DNA of 10,397 nt from Bacillota bacterium (GTDB lineage: Bacteria > Bacillota > UBA5301 > JASBVW01). A program made the position numbers and the translations under genes. The stretch is from NCBI GenBank assembly GCA_029961005.1, contig JASBVW010000028.1, forward strand, positions 1-10,397. The letters are read 5' to 3'. How positions within the stretch are numbered: position 1 is the first letter of the stretch; every line of letters starts with the position of its first letter. The notes beneath the pieces are model-generated. The model searched no databases, had not been told where the DNA came from, and saw only the letters and a list, made by a program, of their open reading frames with translations. Below are positions 1-6,660 of the stretch, piece by piece.

Positions 1-1833
1 TAACTCCTGCGGGAGGTGGGCTGCCACCTCCGGCGGCTCGTAGAAGCAGAAAGGATACTCCCGGTACTCGGCTGCCTTGGCCTCGGCCAGGCGGGCCTCC
101 GCCCGCCGCAACTCCTCCTCCGCCGCCGCCAGCACCGGCTCCGCCGCTTCCCGCAGCTCCCGCCCCAGCTCAGCCAGGGTGCGCCCGGCCCGGCGCCTCT
201 CCGCTGCCTTCTGGGCTGCAAGCAGGAGAGCGATGGCTTCCTCCTTGCGCCGGCCCAGCTCCGCCACGCGCCGGCGCGCCTCCTCAGTCCACCAGCCCCG
301 GGTCCACGGCTCCTCCAGGCACCGCTCCGGGCTGAAGCGCAGCCGCCGCACCGCCTCCCACCAGCGGTACGCCCGGCTGGCCGACTCCTCGACTCCGCCC
401 TCGGGGTAGCCCGGCAAAAAGTGCAGAGTGAGGGAAACCACGGCGTAAGGCGGCGGCTCTATCCCGTAAAAACCCTGAATAATCCGATCCGCCACCCGAT
501 CGTAGCGCCCGCCCCCCACGCCGTGGAGGAAAAGGTCCGCCAGGAAAAGGCGGCAAAAGATGGTCAAGGCCAGGGCCCGCGGGCGCAGCTCCGGGGGCAG
601 CGGCGGGCTTCCCTCCCCCACCAGCCAGGGGCGCCGCCACCCCTCTTCCACCCGCCAGAAGGGCAGCTCCACCTGATCTCCCGCTACAGACAGGTTGGGA
701 AAGGGGTTGAGCCGGGAACGGTAGCCGTGCTGGGAGCGGTACTCCTCCAGGACCTGGTTGTGCACCAGGGCGAACCGGCGCGCCTCCCTCGCCAGGTCCG
801 CCGCCCAGGCCCTAAACTCGGGGGTGCGGGCCAGGTCGGAGAGGCACAGCTCCAGGAAAGAAGGCCAAGGTAACGCTTCGCCTGCCGCGGGCGCAGAGCG
901 AGAGGCGGGCGGCCAAGCCCGGGCGGTATAGGCGCGCCGCCAGGCCACCAGGAAGTCGGCCAAGGCGGGCGGGCGCTCCAGGGCGCCCGCCGCCGCCCGC
1001 GCCGCCCGCGCCGCCGCCTCCGCCTGCTCCGCACAGCGCCGCCAGCAGTGCAAGGCCTTCAAGCCCCGCTCCCGCACCGCCGCGGGCGGCTCCTCGCCTA
1101 CCCCGTCCACGAGGGTGCGCAGGTGCTCCTCCACCCGCCGGCAGAAGGCCTCTACCTCTTCTGCCTCCGGCAACGCCGCCGCTTCCAGCGGGACCCCGCC
1201 CGGAGGGCGGACCAGGACCTCCCGCACCCTGACCAGGCCCCGGCCCTCCTCCCAGCGCGGCACCTCCACCCCTACGTCCGCCACGGAGTCGGTATCCACC
1301 GAGAGGTGGAGGGCCGCGGCGCGGGCGGGCCGGGCCTCTCCCTCCCAGCCCGCGGGCTCCCTCCCCAGGTCACGGCCTGCCGCCTCCCCTCGAGCCTCGC
1401 GCTCCGCCAGTTGGGTGGCCACGCTCCAGGCCACCAGGTCCCGGATCCAAACCCCGGGGTGGTAGAAGAGGGGCTGGTGGCCCGTGACGACCAGAAAGGG
1501 GACCACCGGGGCGCTCAATCCGCCGGCCGGGCCGACTTCACCGGCCTCACCTGCGCCGCTGTCAACGCCCGACGTCGGCGCCCCCCTCACCGCCCTTGCC
1601 AGCACCCCGTCCAAGGCCGCCGTATAAGCCCGGGCCAAAGCCAGGGCGCGCACCTGCACCGCCTGCCGCAAGGCCGGGGCCGGCCGCCCCGCTGCCACAA
1701 AGGACCAGCCGGAGCTCCGGCGCCTGTTCTCCGCCGCCAGCTCCGCCAGCCGCCCCGGCTCCGGCCGGCACAGAACCTCTCCGTGGCCCCGGGGGACCTC
1801 CAGAGAGCGATCCAGGACCGCATCCTCCGCCAT
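1..1833 (-). CDS. Divergent BshC-like protein, 3' end outside window
   Basis: This frame is open for 611 codons from ATG at 1833 to the window edge, with no stop, so the C-terminus is missing. The start follows the bshB1 stop by one base (TGA-A-ATG), which implies translational coupling; a weak GGAAGGT lies about 10 bases upstream. Visible layout: helical N-terminus; strand plus TGHQP (117-121) and HPGVW (125-129); SVDTDS (178-183); an Ala/Glu/Arg-rich helical region (about 250-300); EEYRSQHGYRSRLNPFPN (363-380); HGVGGGRYD (437-445) then GIEPPPY (457-463); and a probable coiled coil at about 515-592 ending in EYREYPF. From memory, BshC (bacillithiol synthase, the cysteine-adding enzyme, usually about 540 residues) has a comparable order: VVGGQQ, a D/E-rich strand, a GPGE..Y block followed by MPPV, and a C-terminal coiled coil. 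Sequence identity looks very low and this protein is longer. The coding call is secure; the function is inferred from position and layout. It could instead be an uncharacterised family of unrelated activity. Confidence 0.6.
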   Translation of the reverse strand, partial: MAEDAVLDRSLEVPRGHGEVLCRPEPGRLAELAAENRRRSSGWSFVAAGRPAPALRQAVQVRALALARAYTAALDGVLARAVRGAPTSGVDSGAGEAGEVGPAGGLSAPVVPFLVVTGHQPLFYHPGVWIRDLVAWSVATQLAEREARGEAAGRDLGREPAGWEGEARPARAAALHLSVDTDSVADVGVEVPRWEEGRGLVRVREVLVRPPGGVPLEAAALPEAEEVEAFCRRVEEHLRTLVDGVGEEPPAAVRERGLKALHCWRRCAEQAEAAARAARAAAGALERPPALADFLVAWRRAYTARAWPPASRSAPAAGEALPWPSFLELCLSDLARTPEFRAWAADLAREARRFALVHNQVLEEYRSQHGYRSRLNPFPNLSVAGDQVELPFWRVEEGWRRPWLVGEGSPPLPPELRPRALALTIFCRLFLADLFLHGVGGGRYDRVADRIIQGFYGIEPPPYAVVSLTLHFLPGYPEGGVEESASRAYRWWEAVRRLRFSPERCLEEPWTRGWWTEEARRRVAELGRRKEEAIALLLAAQKAAERRRAGRTLAELGRELREAAEPVLAAAEEELRRAEARLAEAKAAEYREYPFCFYEPPEVAAHLPQEL

Positions 1834-1834
1834 T

Positions 1835-2518
1835 TCAAATCACACCTTCCAGCCCTTCGAGCCCCAGGGGCTCCCGGCTCAAAAAAGGTTCCCCGCAGGG
1901 GCGGCGCACCTGAGCGCCCCACCAACGGGCAGCGATGCGGATGGCCTCCCCGATGCGCAGCCCGTCCGGCCTCTCCGCGAATTGGGAGCGGTAGCGCTCC
2001 ACCGCCTGCACCTTGCGCTCCAGTTCCTCTTCCGTAAAGGCGTAGACGAACGAAGGCGCCACCAAAAGGCGCAGGTGGGTACAGAAGTAGTAGTAGACCC
2101 GCCGCGGGTAAAAGGGCTCCCCGGCCAGGTCCGTCTTGGTCAACTTGGCGTAAAAGCGGGCCGCGTCGGCGATGGCCGAAGCCGCCACGTGGTCGGGGTG
2201 GGCGTCCTGCCAGTAGGGGGCAAAGACCAACTCCGGCCGGCGCAGGCGGATCACCTCCGCCACCCGGCGCCGGGCCTCAATGGTGTCCTGCAAGTAGCGG
2301 TTGGGCAGGTCCAGCGTCACCCGCTCCACCCCCAACACCGCCGCCGCCTCCCTGCTTTCCCGGCGCCGCAGCTCCGGCGTGCCCCGCGGCGTGGGCTCCC
2401 CGTCGGTCAAATCCAAAATGGCCACCCGGTGCCCCGCCCGCTGCAGGGCCAGGATGGTCCCCCCCATTCCGATCTCCGCATCGTCGGGGTGCGCTCCAAT
2501 CACCAGGATCTCTGCCAC
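1835..2518 (-). CDS. bshB1: Bacillithiol biosynthesis deacetylase BshB1 (PIG-L/LmbE family)
   Basis: A 227-residue zinc-dependent N-deacetylase. In bacillithiol synthesis, BshB removes the acetyl group from GlcNAc-malate to give GlcN-malate in the cytoplasm. The PIG-L zinc motif AHPDD is at residues 9-13 and HPDH at 107-110, so the likely metal ligands are H10, D13 and H110. BshB1-type features include DDAEIGMGGT (12-21), LPNR..LQD (71-78), FAPYWQDAHPDH (99-110), VYYYF (141-145) and RYRSQF (175-180). Length matches the family (about 230). The frame is open further upstream, but that extension is low-complexity and lies inside the GT2 gene. I therefore chose GTG 2518, which has GGGAGGT six bases before it and places the conserved ILVIGAHPDD strand at the N-terminus. 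It overlaps the GT2 gene by 19 bases and is followed after one base by the BshC-like gene. A PIG-L deacetylase acting on another GlcNAc conjugate is the main alternative. Confidence 0.87.
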   Translation of the reverse strand: MAEILVIGAHPDDAEIGMGGTILALQRAGHRVAILDLTDGEPTPRGTPELRRRESREAAAVLGVERVTLDLPNRYLQDTIEARRRVAEVIRLRRPELVFAPYWQDAHPDHVAASAIADAARFYAKLTKTDLAGEPFYPRRVYYYFCTHLRLLVAPSFVYAFTEEELERKVQAVERYRSQFAERPDGLRIGEAIRIAARWWGAQVRRPCGEPFLSREPLGLEGLEGVI

Positions 2519-3333
2519 CGCGCCACCTCCCGCCCGATGACCTCTTGATAATAAGCCAGGCGCCGCTGGGGGTCGTCCAGCCCGCCCCCAAAACCCCGCT
2601 CCCGGGGAAAGTAGATCAGATCCACCGGCAGCTCCGTCACCCGTAGCCCGTGGCGGTAGGCCTGCAGCCAAAACTGCAGGGGGAACCCGTACCCCGGCTC
2701 GTCCAGCTCCAGCTTAGCCAAGGCGGCCACCCGGTAGGCCTTGAGCCCGCAGAAGGCGTCCGTCAACTGCCACCCCGTCAGCTTGTTGATGATCTCGGTC
2801 ACGGCCCGATTGATGGCCACCCGGTCCGGCGGCGGCTCTCCCCGGCGGGGCGACTGGGGCAGGTAGCGGCTGCCCGAGACCACATCCCAGCCCCGTGCAA
2901 GCTCGGCCAAAAAGCGGGGAATGAGGGCTGGCTCGTGCTGCTCGTCGCAGTCCAGGGTGATCAGAGAGCCGTAGCCCCTCTCGCCGGCCCAGCGAAAGGC
3001 ACTGAGCAGGGCAGCTCCGTAGCCGCGGTTTCTGTCATGGGAGAGCACCCTCACCCCGGGAATTCCGGCTGCCAGGGCCCCGGAGCCGTCGGTGGATCCG
3101 TCGTCCACCACCAGTATGTCCGCCTCCGTATGGCGCCGCACCGCAGCCAAGACGCGGCCTACCGTGGCTGCCTCGTTATAGAGGGGCAGAGCCACCAAAA
3201 CCCGGCCGGGCTCCCGCCGCCCGTCCCCGGCCTCGCTCCCGCAAAAGCCGGGCTCGCCCCTGCAGCCAGCAGGGGCACCTGCGGCCCCGGGGCCGGGGCC
3301 GAGCTCCTCCCGCTTCGCCCTTTCTTCTGTCAC
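2500..3333 (-). CDS. Family 2 glycosyltransferase (DPM1/polyprenyl-phosphate-like)
   Basis: A 277-residue GT-A fold glycosyltransferase, expected to move a sugar from a nucleotide donor to a lipid carrier or glycan at the cytoplasmic membrane face. The catalytic domain starts near residue 45: VALPLYNEA (47-55), LVVDDGSTDGS (74-84, nucleotide binding), NRGYGAAL (102-109) and LDCDEQHEP (127-135), which carries the DxD-type metal motif. TDAFCGLKAY (191-200) resembles the conserved late motif of dolichyl- or polyprenyl-phosphate sugar transferases. No C-terminal membrane helices are visible, so it is probably soluble or peripheral. Residues 1-43 are Gly/Pro/Ala/Glu-rich and unlike the family; the start is kept at GTG 3333 because a strong ribosome site precedes it, though TTG or GTG codons near residue 46 are possible. 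It lies 22 bases after the ABC permease and overlaps bshB1 by 19 bases. Donor and acceptor cannot be read from the sequence. Confidence 0.88.
   Translation of the reverse strand: MTEERAKREELGPGPGAAGAPAGCRGEPGFCGSEAGDGRREPGRVLVALPLYNEAATVGRVLAAVRRHTEADILVVDDGSTDGSGALAAGIPGVRVLSHDRNRGYGAALLSAFRWAGERGYGSLITLDCDEQHEPALIPRFLAELARGWDVVSGSRYLPQSPRRGEPPPDRVAINRAVTEIINKLTGWQLTDAFCGLKAYRVAALAKLELDEPGYGFPLQFWLQAYRHGLRVTELPVDLIYFPRERGFGGGLDDPQRRLAYYQEVIGREVARWQRSW
2525..2531 (-). promoter_or_regulatory. Ribosome binding site fixing the bshB1 start
   Basis: GGGAGGT lies six bases upstream of GTG 2518, inside the 3' end of the GT2 gene. It supports the short 227-residue form of BshB1 over a start at 2671 that would add 51 unconserved residues. 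Ribosomes finishing GT2 would pass directly over it, so coupled translation is likely. Confidence 0.8.
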
Positions 3334-3338
3334 CGCTT

Positions 3339-3346
3339 CCTCCCCC
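3339..3346 (-). promoter_or_regulatory. Ribosome binding site supporting the GT2 start
   Basis: GGGGGAGG lies five bases upstream of GTG 3333, in the 22-base gap after the ABC permease stop. It favours the long GT2 form with its low-complexity N-terminal extension. Confidence 0.65.
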
Positions 3347-3355
3347 TCGCCCTTT

Positions 3356-4138
3356 TCACTCTGCCCGGGCGAAGGCCTGCATCCCCAGGAGGATCATCAC
3401 CACCGCCACCCCGGCCAGGACGGCCAGGTCATAGCCCAAGGCGTACTGGACGGCGAAGGACCGCGCCGGAGAGTCGGCCAGGATGACGTTGCGCAGGGCA
3501 TCCACCCCGTACAGGACGGGGTCGAGCCGCATCAGCCCTTGCATCCAGGCAGGAGCGCTGCGCAGGGGGAAGAAGGCCCCGCTCAGCATGAAGAGCGGCA
3601 TGATGAGGAAGCTCATCACCATCTGGAAGGATTCCACCGACTCCATGCGGGCCGCGATAAAGGTGCCGAAAGAGGTGACGGCAAAGGCCAGGAGAACCAT
3701 GATCAGCAACACCTGGAAGACCGTCCACAGCCCCAGCTTTACCCCCACCAGAGGGGCCAGAATTAGGAGGATGGCCCCCTGCAACGCGGCCGTGGTGCTC
3801 CCCCCCAGGGCCTTGCCCGCCGCGATGGCTGCCCGCGGCACGGGGGCGACCAGCACCTCTTTCAAAAAGCCGAACTCCCGGTCCCAGACGATAGAGATCG
3901 AGGAAAACATGGCCGTAAAAAGGATGGACATCCCGATGATCCCGGGGTACATGAACTCCAGGTAGGTAAAGCCGGGCGCGGGCACCGGCAACCGAAAGGT
4001 GGCAGAAAGGCCGTTGCCCATGACCAGAAGATAAAGGAGGGGCTGGCCGATCATGCCCAGGATGCGGGAGCGCTCTCGATAAAAGCGCTTCACTTCCCGC
4101 AACCAGATGACGTAGACGGTTCTGAGAAAGGTCTTCAC
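3356..4138 (-). CDS. ABC-2 type transporter permease (DrrB-like)
   Basis: A 260-residue membrane subunit of an ABC exporter. About six membrane segments can be picked out, near residues 28-43, 63-83, 113-131, 138-160, 173-192 and 237-254. The cytoplasmic segment WDREFGFLKEVLVAPVPR (85-102) is the characteristic ABC-2 permease signature of DrrB and related proteins. LDPVLYGVDALRN (205-217) near the C-terminus is also typical. Length is normal for the family. The GTG start overlaps the ATPase stop in GTGA (4135-4138), and an AGGAGGAGG sequence lies just upstream, so the two subunits should be made in similar amounts and form one transporter. The family exports drugs, lipids or polysaccharides. 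The substrate here is unknown; the short ATPase plus six-helix permease plan fits drug or lipid export better than a classic Wzm/Wzt pair, because the ATPase has no carbohydrate-binding tail. Confidence 0.92.
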   Translation of the reverse strand: MKTFLRTVYVIWLREVKRFYRERSRILGMIGQPLLYLLVMGNGLSATFRLPVPAPGFTYLEFMYPGIIGMSILFTAMFSSISIVWDREFGFLKEVLVAPVPRAAIAAGKALGGSTTAALQGAILLILAPLVGVKLGLWTVFQVLLIMVLLAFAVTSFGTFIAARMESVESFQMVMSFLIMPLFMLSGAFFPLRSAPAWMQGLMRLDPVLYGVDALRNVILADSPARSFAVQYALGYDLAVLAGVAVVMILLGMQAFARAE

Positions 4139-5118
4139 CGGTGAAACCTCCTCCTGTGATGCTCCCGCATCCGGTCAGTGGCGCTGACCTCCTCCTGCCG
4201 GATGGCTCGCCCGGTTAGCTTCAAAAAGACGTCGTCCAAGGTAGGGCGGCGCAGCCCCACCGAGAGAAGGCGCCCGGCAAAGTCGGCAGCCAGCCGGGGA
4301 ATAAATTCCTCGCCCCGCTCCACCTCAAAGCGCAACAGGTCGTCCTCCTCCACTACCTCGCGGCCGTAGAGGCGGCGGATCTCCTCTCGGGCCCAGGCCT
4401 GGTCGGTGGTCCGGACGGTGATGACATCGCCCCCCACCAAGCTCTTCAGCCCGTCCGGCGTGTCCAAAGCCACGATCTGGCCGTGGTCGATGATGGCGAT
4501 GCGATCGCAGTTTTCTGCTTCCTCCATGTAGTGGGTGGTCAGGAAGATGGTGATCCCCTCCTGCCGGCGGAGCTGGTGAATGTAGGACCAGATGTGGCTG
4601 CGCGTTTGAGGGTCCAGGCCGATGGTGGGTTCGTCCAAGAAGAGCACCGCCGGATAGTGCAAAAGCCCCCGCGCGATCTCCAGGCGCCGCTTCATGCCGC
4701 CGGAGAAGGTCTTGACCAGGTGGTGCTGGCGGTCCTCCAGCTCCACCATGGCCAGCACCCGGCGGAGCCTGGCCTCCCTCTCCCCCGCCTCCACCCCGTA
4801 GAGCAGGGCATGGAACTCCAGGTTCTCCCGGGCCGTCAGGCGCTCGTCCAGGCTGGGGTCCTGGAAGACCAAGCCGATGGAGCGCCGCACCCCGTCAGGG
4901 TCCGTCCTGATGTCGTAGCCGTTGAGGAGGGCTGTGCCGGCCGTGGGCCGCAAGAGGGTGGCCAGCATTTTGATGGTGGTGGTCTTGCCGGCCCCGTTGG
5001 GTCCTAAAAAGCCGAAGATCTCGCCCTCCCGCACCTGGAAGGTCACGCCCCGGACCGCTTCCAGCTCTCCGAAGCGGCGCACCAGTCCCTGTACGTCGAT
5101 AATGACCCTTTCTGACAT
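4135..5118 (-). CDS. ABC transporter ATP-binding protein (DrrA-like)
   Basis: A 327-residue nucleotide-binding subunit that should power the adjacent permease. All core motifs are intact: Walker A GPNGAGKT (39-46), Q-loop VFQDPSLDERLTARENL (84-100), signature FSGGMKRR (138-145), Walker B VLFLDEPT (158-165), D-loop GLDP (167-170) and H-loop His196 in FLTTH. The C-terminal part (about 225-305), including LRRPTLDDVFLKLTGR, is typical of the DrrA daunorubicin-resistance type. Start ATG 5118 has GGAGGAG about eight bases upstream. The stop codon overlaps the permease start by four bases, and the gene follows the MFS exporter after 25 bases. The last 20 or so residues are His/Arg-rich and unlike the family core. 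Drug or lipid export is the likely role by family; the substrate is unknown. Confidence 0.94.
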   Translation of the reverse strand: MSERVIIDVQGLVRRFGELEAVRGVTFQVREGEIFGFLGPNGAGKTTTIKMLATLLRPTAGTALLNGYDIRTDPDGVRRSIGLVFQDPSLDERLTARENLEFHALLYGVEAGEREARLRRVLAMVELEDRQHHLVKTFSGGMKRRLEIARGLLHYPAVLFLDEPTIGLDPQTRSHIWSYIHQLRRQEGITIFLTTHYMEEAENCDRIAIIDHGQIVALDTPDGLKSLVGGDVITVRTTDQAWAREEIRRLYGREVVEEDDLLRFEVERGEEFIPRLAADFAGRLLSVGLRRPTLDDVFLKLTGRAIRQEEVSATDRMREHHRRRFHR

Positions 5119-5143
5119 CGCCTCTGCTCCTCCGTCTCTGCAG

Positions 5144-6625
5144 TTATTCTTCGGCCTCCGGCGCCACCCCTTCTCCGGCCTTCCGCGCCTGGTAAGAAAC
5201 GTTGCGCACCGAAGCCACGGCGATTCCCGCGGCGGCGATGGCAGCCCCTACCAGGTAGACGGCGCGCAGGCTGAGGACAAAGGCCCGGGCGCGCTCGGGC
5301 ATCAGCGGCTCCAACTGCGCCATGCGGGCGCTGAAGATGGCCACCGCCATGGCCACCCCCAGCGACATGCCCACGTTGCGCACCGTGGCCACGACACCCC
5401 CTGCCACCCCGTACTTGGCCCGCGGGGCTGCTCCCATCACCGCACTGTTGTTAGGCGAGGTGAAGAGGGCCATGCCGGCCCCCAGGAGGAAGAGGCGCCA
5501 GGCCACGTCCCAATAGGTGGCGGTTGCAGGCAGAAAGGCCATGGCCACCTGGGCCGCGGCGATGATGGCCATCCCCGCCGTGGTGAGCAACACCGGTCCT
5601 ATCAGGTCGGAGAGCCAACCGGCCAGGGGTGCCAGGAAGACCATGGCAGCCGGCATGGGGGTCATGAGCAGCCCCACCTGCGCCGGCCGGAAGCCCAGGA
5701 CCTCGTGCAGGTAAAAAGGCACGAGGATGTTGACAAAGAACATGACCACGTACGAAAGCATCCCTGCCAGATTCCCGGCGGTAAAGAGGCGGTTGCGAAA
5801 GAGGGAGAGGTCCAGCAGGGGCGAGGGGACCCGCCGCTCCCAAAATACAAAGGACAGGAGAAGCCCCGCCGCCAGGGCCAGAGCGCCCAGGGCGAGCGGA
5901 GACCGCCACCCCCACTCCCTCCCCTCGGAAAGCCACAAGAGCAGGGAGACCATGCCGCCGGAGAAGAGCGCCGCCCCGGGGAGGTCAAAGGCCTCTCTCC
6001 TGAGCGTTTCCTGGTTGGGGAGGAGCAGAAGCCCGGCCAGGAAGGCCAGAAGGCCGATGGGCAGGTTGATATAAAAAATGGAACGCCAGCCGAAGGCTCC
6101 CACCAGCCACCCCCCCAGGGGAGGACCGGCCAGGCTCCCGGCCGCCACCGCCGTTCCGACGAGTCCCAGAGCGCGGCCCCGCTCCGAAACCGGAAAGACG
6201 TCGGTGATGATACCCATGCTGTTGGCCATCTCCATAGCCGCTCCCGCCGCCTGTACCACCCGGAAGGCAATGAGCAGCCACACGTTGGGAGCCAGGCCAC
6301 AGAGGGCAGAGCCCAGTACGAAGACCAGGACACCCCAGGAGTAGACCCTTCCCCGGCCTATCAGGTCGGCCAGCCGCCCGAAGAGCAGGAGGCTGCTGGA
6401 AATGGTGAGGAGGTACCCCGTGACCACCCACTGCAAAACGGTCAAATCCGCCCGCAGGTGCGCGGAGATAGTGGGCAAAGCTACGTTGACGATGCTGCCG
6501 TCCAAGTTGGCCATGAAGACCCCCACCAGGACGACAAAAAGCGTTAGCCAGCGATACGAAGCCTTCTCCCGCCGCGCCTCCACCCGTGCAGTCAGATTGT
6601 GCCAGAACTGATCAACTCGGACCAC
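5144..6625 (-). CDS. MFS exporter, DHA2 (EmrB/QacA-type, 14 TM)
   Basis: A 493-residue proton-coupled multidrug-type exporter of the cytoplasmic membrane. Family motifs are clear: LDGSIVNVALP (41-51, TM1), motif A GRLADLIGRGR (83-93), motif B around LIAFRVVQAAGAA (118-130) and the antiporter motif C GSLAGPPLGG (163-172). The hydrophobic pattern along the protein fits 14 helices, and the length is normal for DHA2. The N-terminal 25 residues are charged and cytoplasmic. I chose GTG 6625 because AGGAGGT lies exactly six bases upstream. The gene follows the GT4 stop by 27 bases, with a perfect palindrome in that junction that could be a regulator site. It precedes the DrrAB-like ABC pair by 25 bases, giving two exporters in a row. 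Substrate could be an antibiotic, a toxic organic compound, or a product of this locus; the sequence does not say. Confidence 0.93.
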   Translation of the reverse strand: MVRVDQFWHNLTARVEARREKASYRWLTLFVVLVGVFMANLDGSIVNVALPTISAHLRADLTVLQWVVTGYLLTISSSLLLFGRLADLIGRGRVYSWGVLVFVLGSALCGLAPNVWLLIAFRVVQAAGAAMEMANSMGIITDVFPVSERGRALGLVGTAVAAGSLAGPPLGGWLVGAFGWRSIFYINLPIGLLAFLAGLLLLPNQETLRREAFDLPGAALFSGGMVSLLLWLSEGREWGWRSPLALGALALAAGLLLSFVFWERRVPSPLLDLSLFRNRLFTAGNLAGMLSYVVMFFVNILVPFYLHEVLGFRPAQVGLLMTPMPAAMVFLAPLAGWLSDLIGPVLLTTAGMAIIAAAQVAMAFLPATATYWDVAWRLFLLGAGMALFTSPNNSAVMGAAPRAKYGVAGGVVATVRNVGMSLGVAMAVAIFSARMAQLEPLMPERARAFVLSLRAVYLVGAAIAAAGIAVASVRNVSYQARKAGEGVAPEAEE

Positions 6626-6631
6626 GTCAGC

Positions 6632-6638
6632 ACCTCCT
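6632..6638 (-). promoter_or_regulatory. Consensus ribosome binding site of the MFS gene
   Basis: AGGAGGT, fully complementary to the 16S rRNA 3' end, lies six bases before GTG 6625. It settles the start of the MFS gene and is among the strongest ribosome sites in the window. Confidence 0.85.
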
Positions 6639-6647
6639 AAAGCCTAT

Positions 6648-6660
6648 TGCAATTATTGCA
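6648..6660. promoter_or_regulatory. Perfect 13-bp palindrome, candidate operator before the MFS gene
   Basis: TGCAAT-T-ATTGCA is a perfect 6+1+6 inverted repeat. The heptamer TATTGCA also occurs twice as a direct repeat at 6645-6651 and 6654-6660. It stands out as AT-rich within very GC-rich DNA. It covers the GT4 stop codon and ends 10 bases upstream of the AGGAGGT of the MFS exporter gene. AT-rich palindromes of this size before EmrB/QacA pumps are often bound by MarR- or TetR-family repressors, so an operator is plausible. No regulator gene is in the window and I found no convincing -35/-10 pair. It is too short and lacks a T-tract to be a terminator. Confidence 0.45.

Noticed and set aside
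970..1022. GCC/CGC-rich tandem-looking repeat
   Set aside because: It encodes an Ala/Arg-rich helical stretch of the BshC-like protein (about residues 271-288). It is imprecise and fits compositional bias rather than a distinct repeat element.
16..2037. Plus-strand open frames of 285 and 329 codons (16-873 and 1048-2037)
   Set aside because: They are antisense to the BshC-like gene and bshB1 and show Pro/Arg/Leu-rich compositional sequence without domains. The minus-strand frame is continuous across the whole stretch and carries structured motifs.
1835..2671. A longer 278-residue form of BshB1 starting at 2671
   Set aside because: The extra 51 residues are the GT2 gene read in another frame and are low-complexity. 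GTG 2518 has a well-placed GGGAGGT and gives the family length.
4922..6547. A 541-codon plus-strand open frame antisense to the MFS and ABC ATPase genes
   Set aside because: The translation is rich in Gly, His, Gln, Arg and Pro with no recognisable domain, while the opposite strand encodes complete, motif-bearing transporters. Long antisense frames are expected in GC-rich genes.
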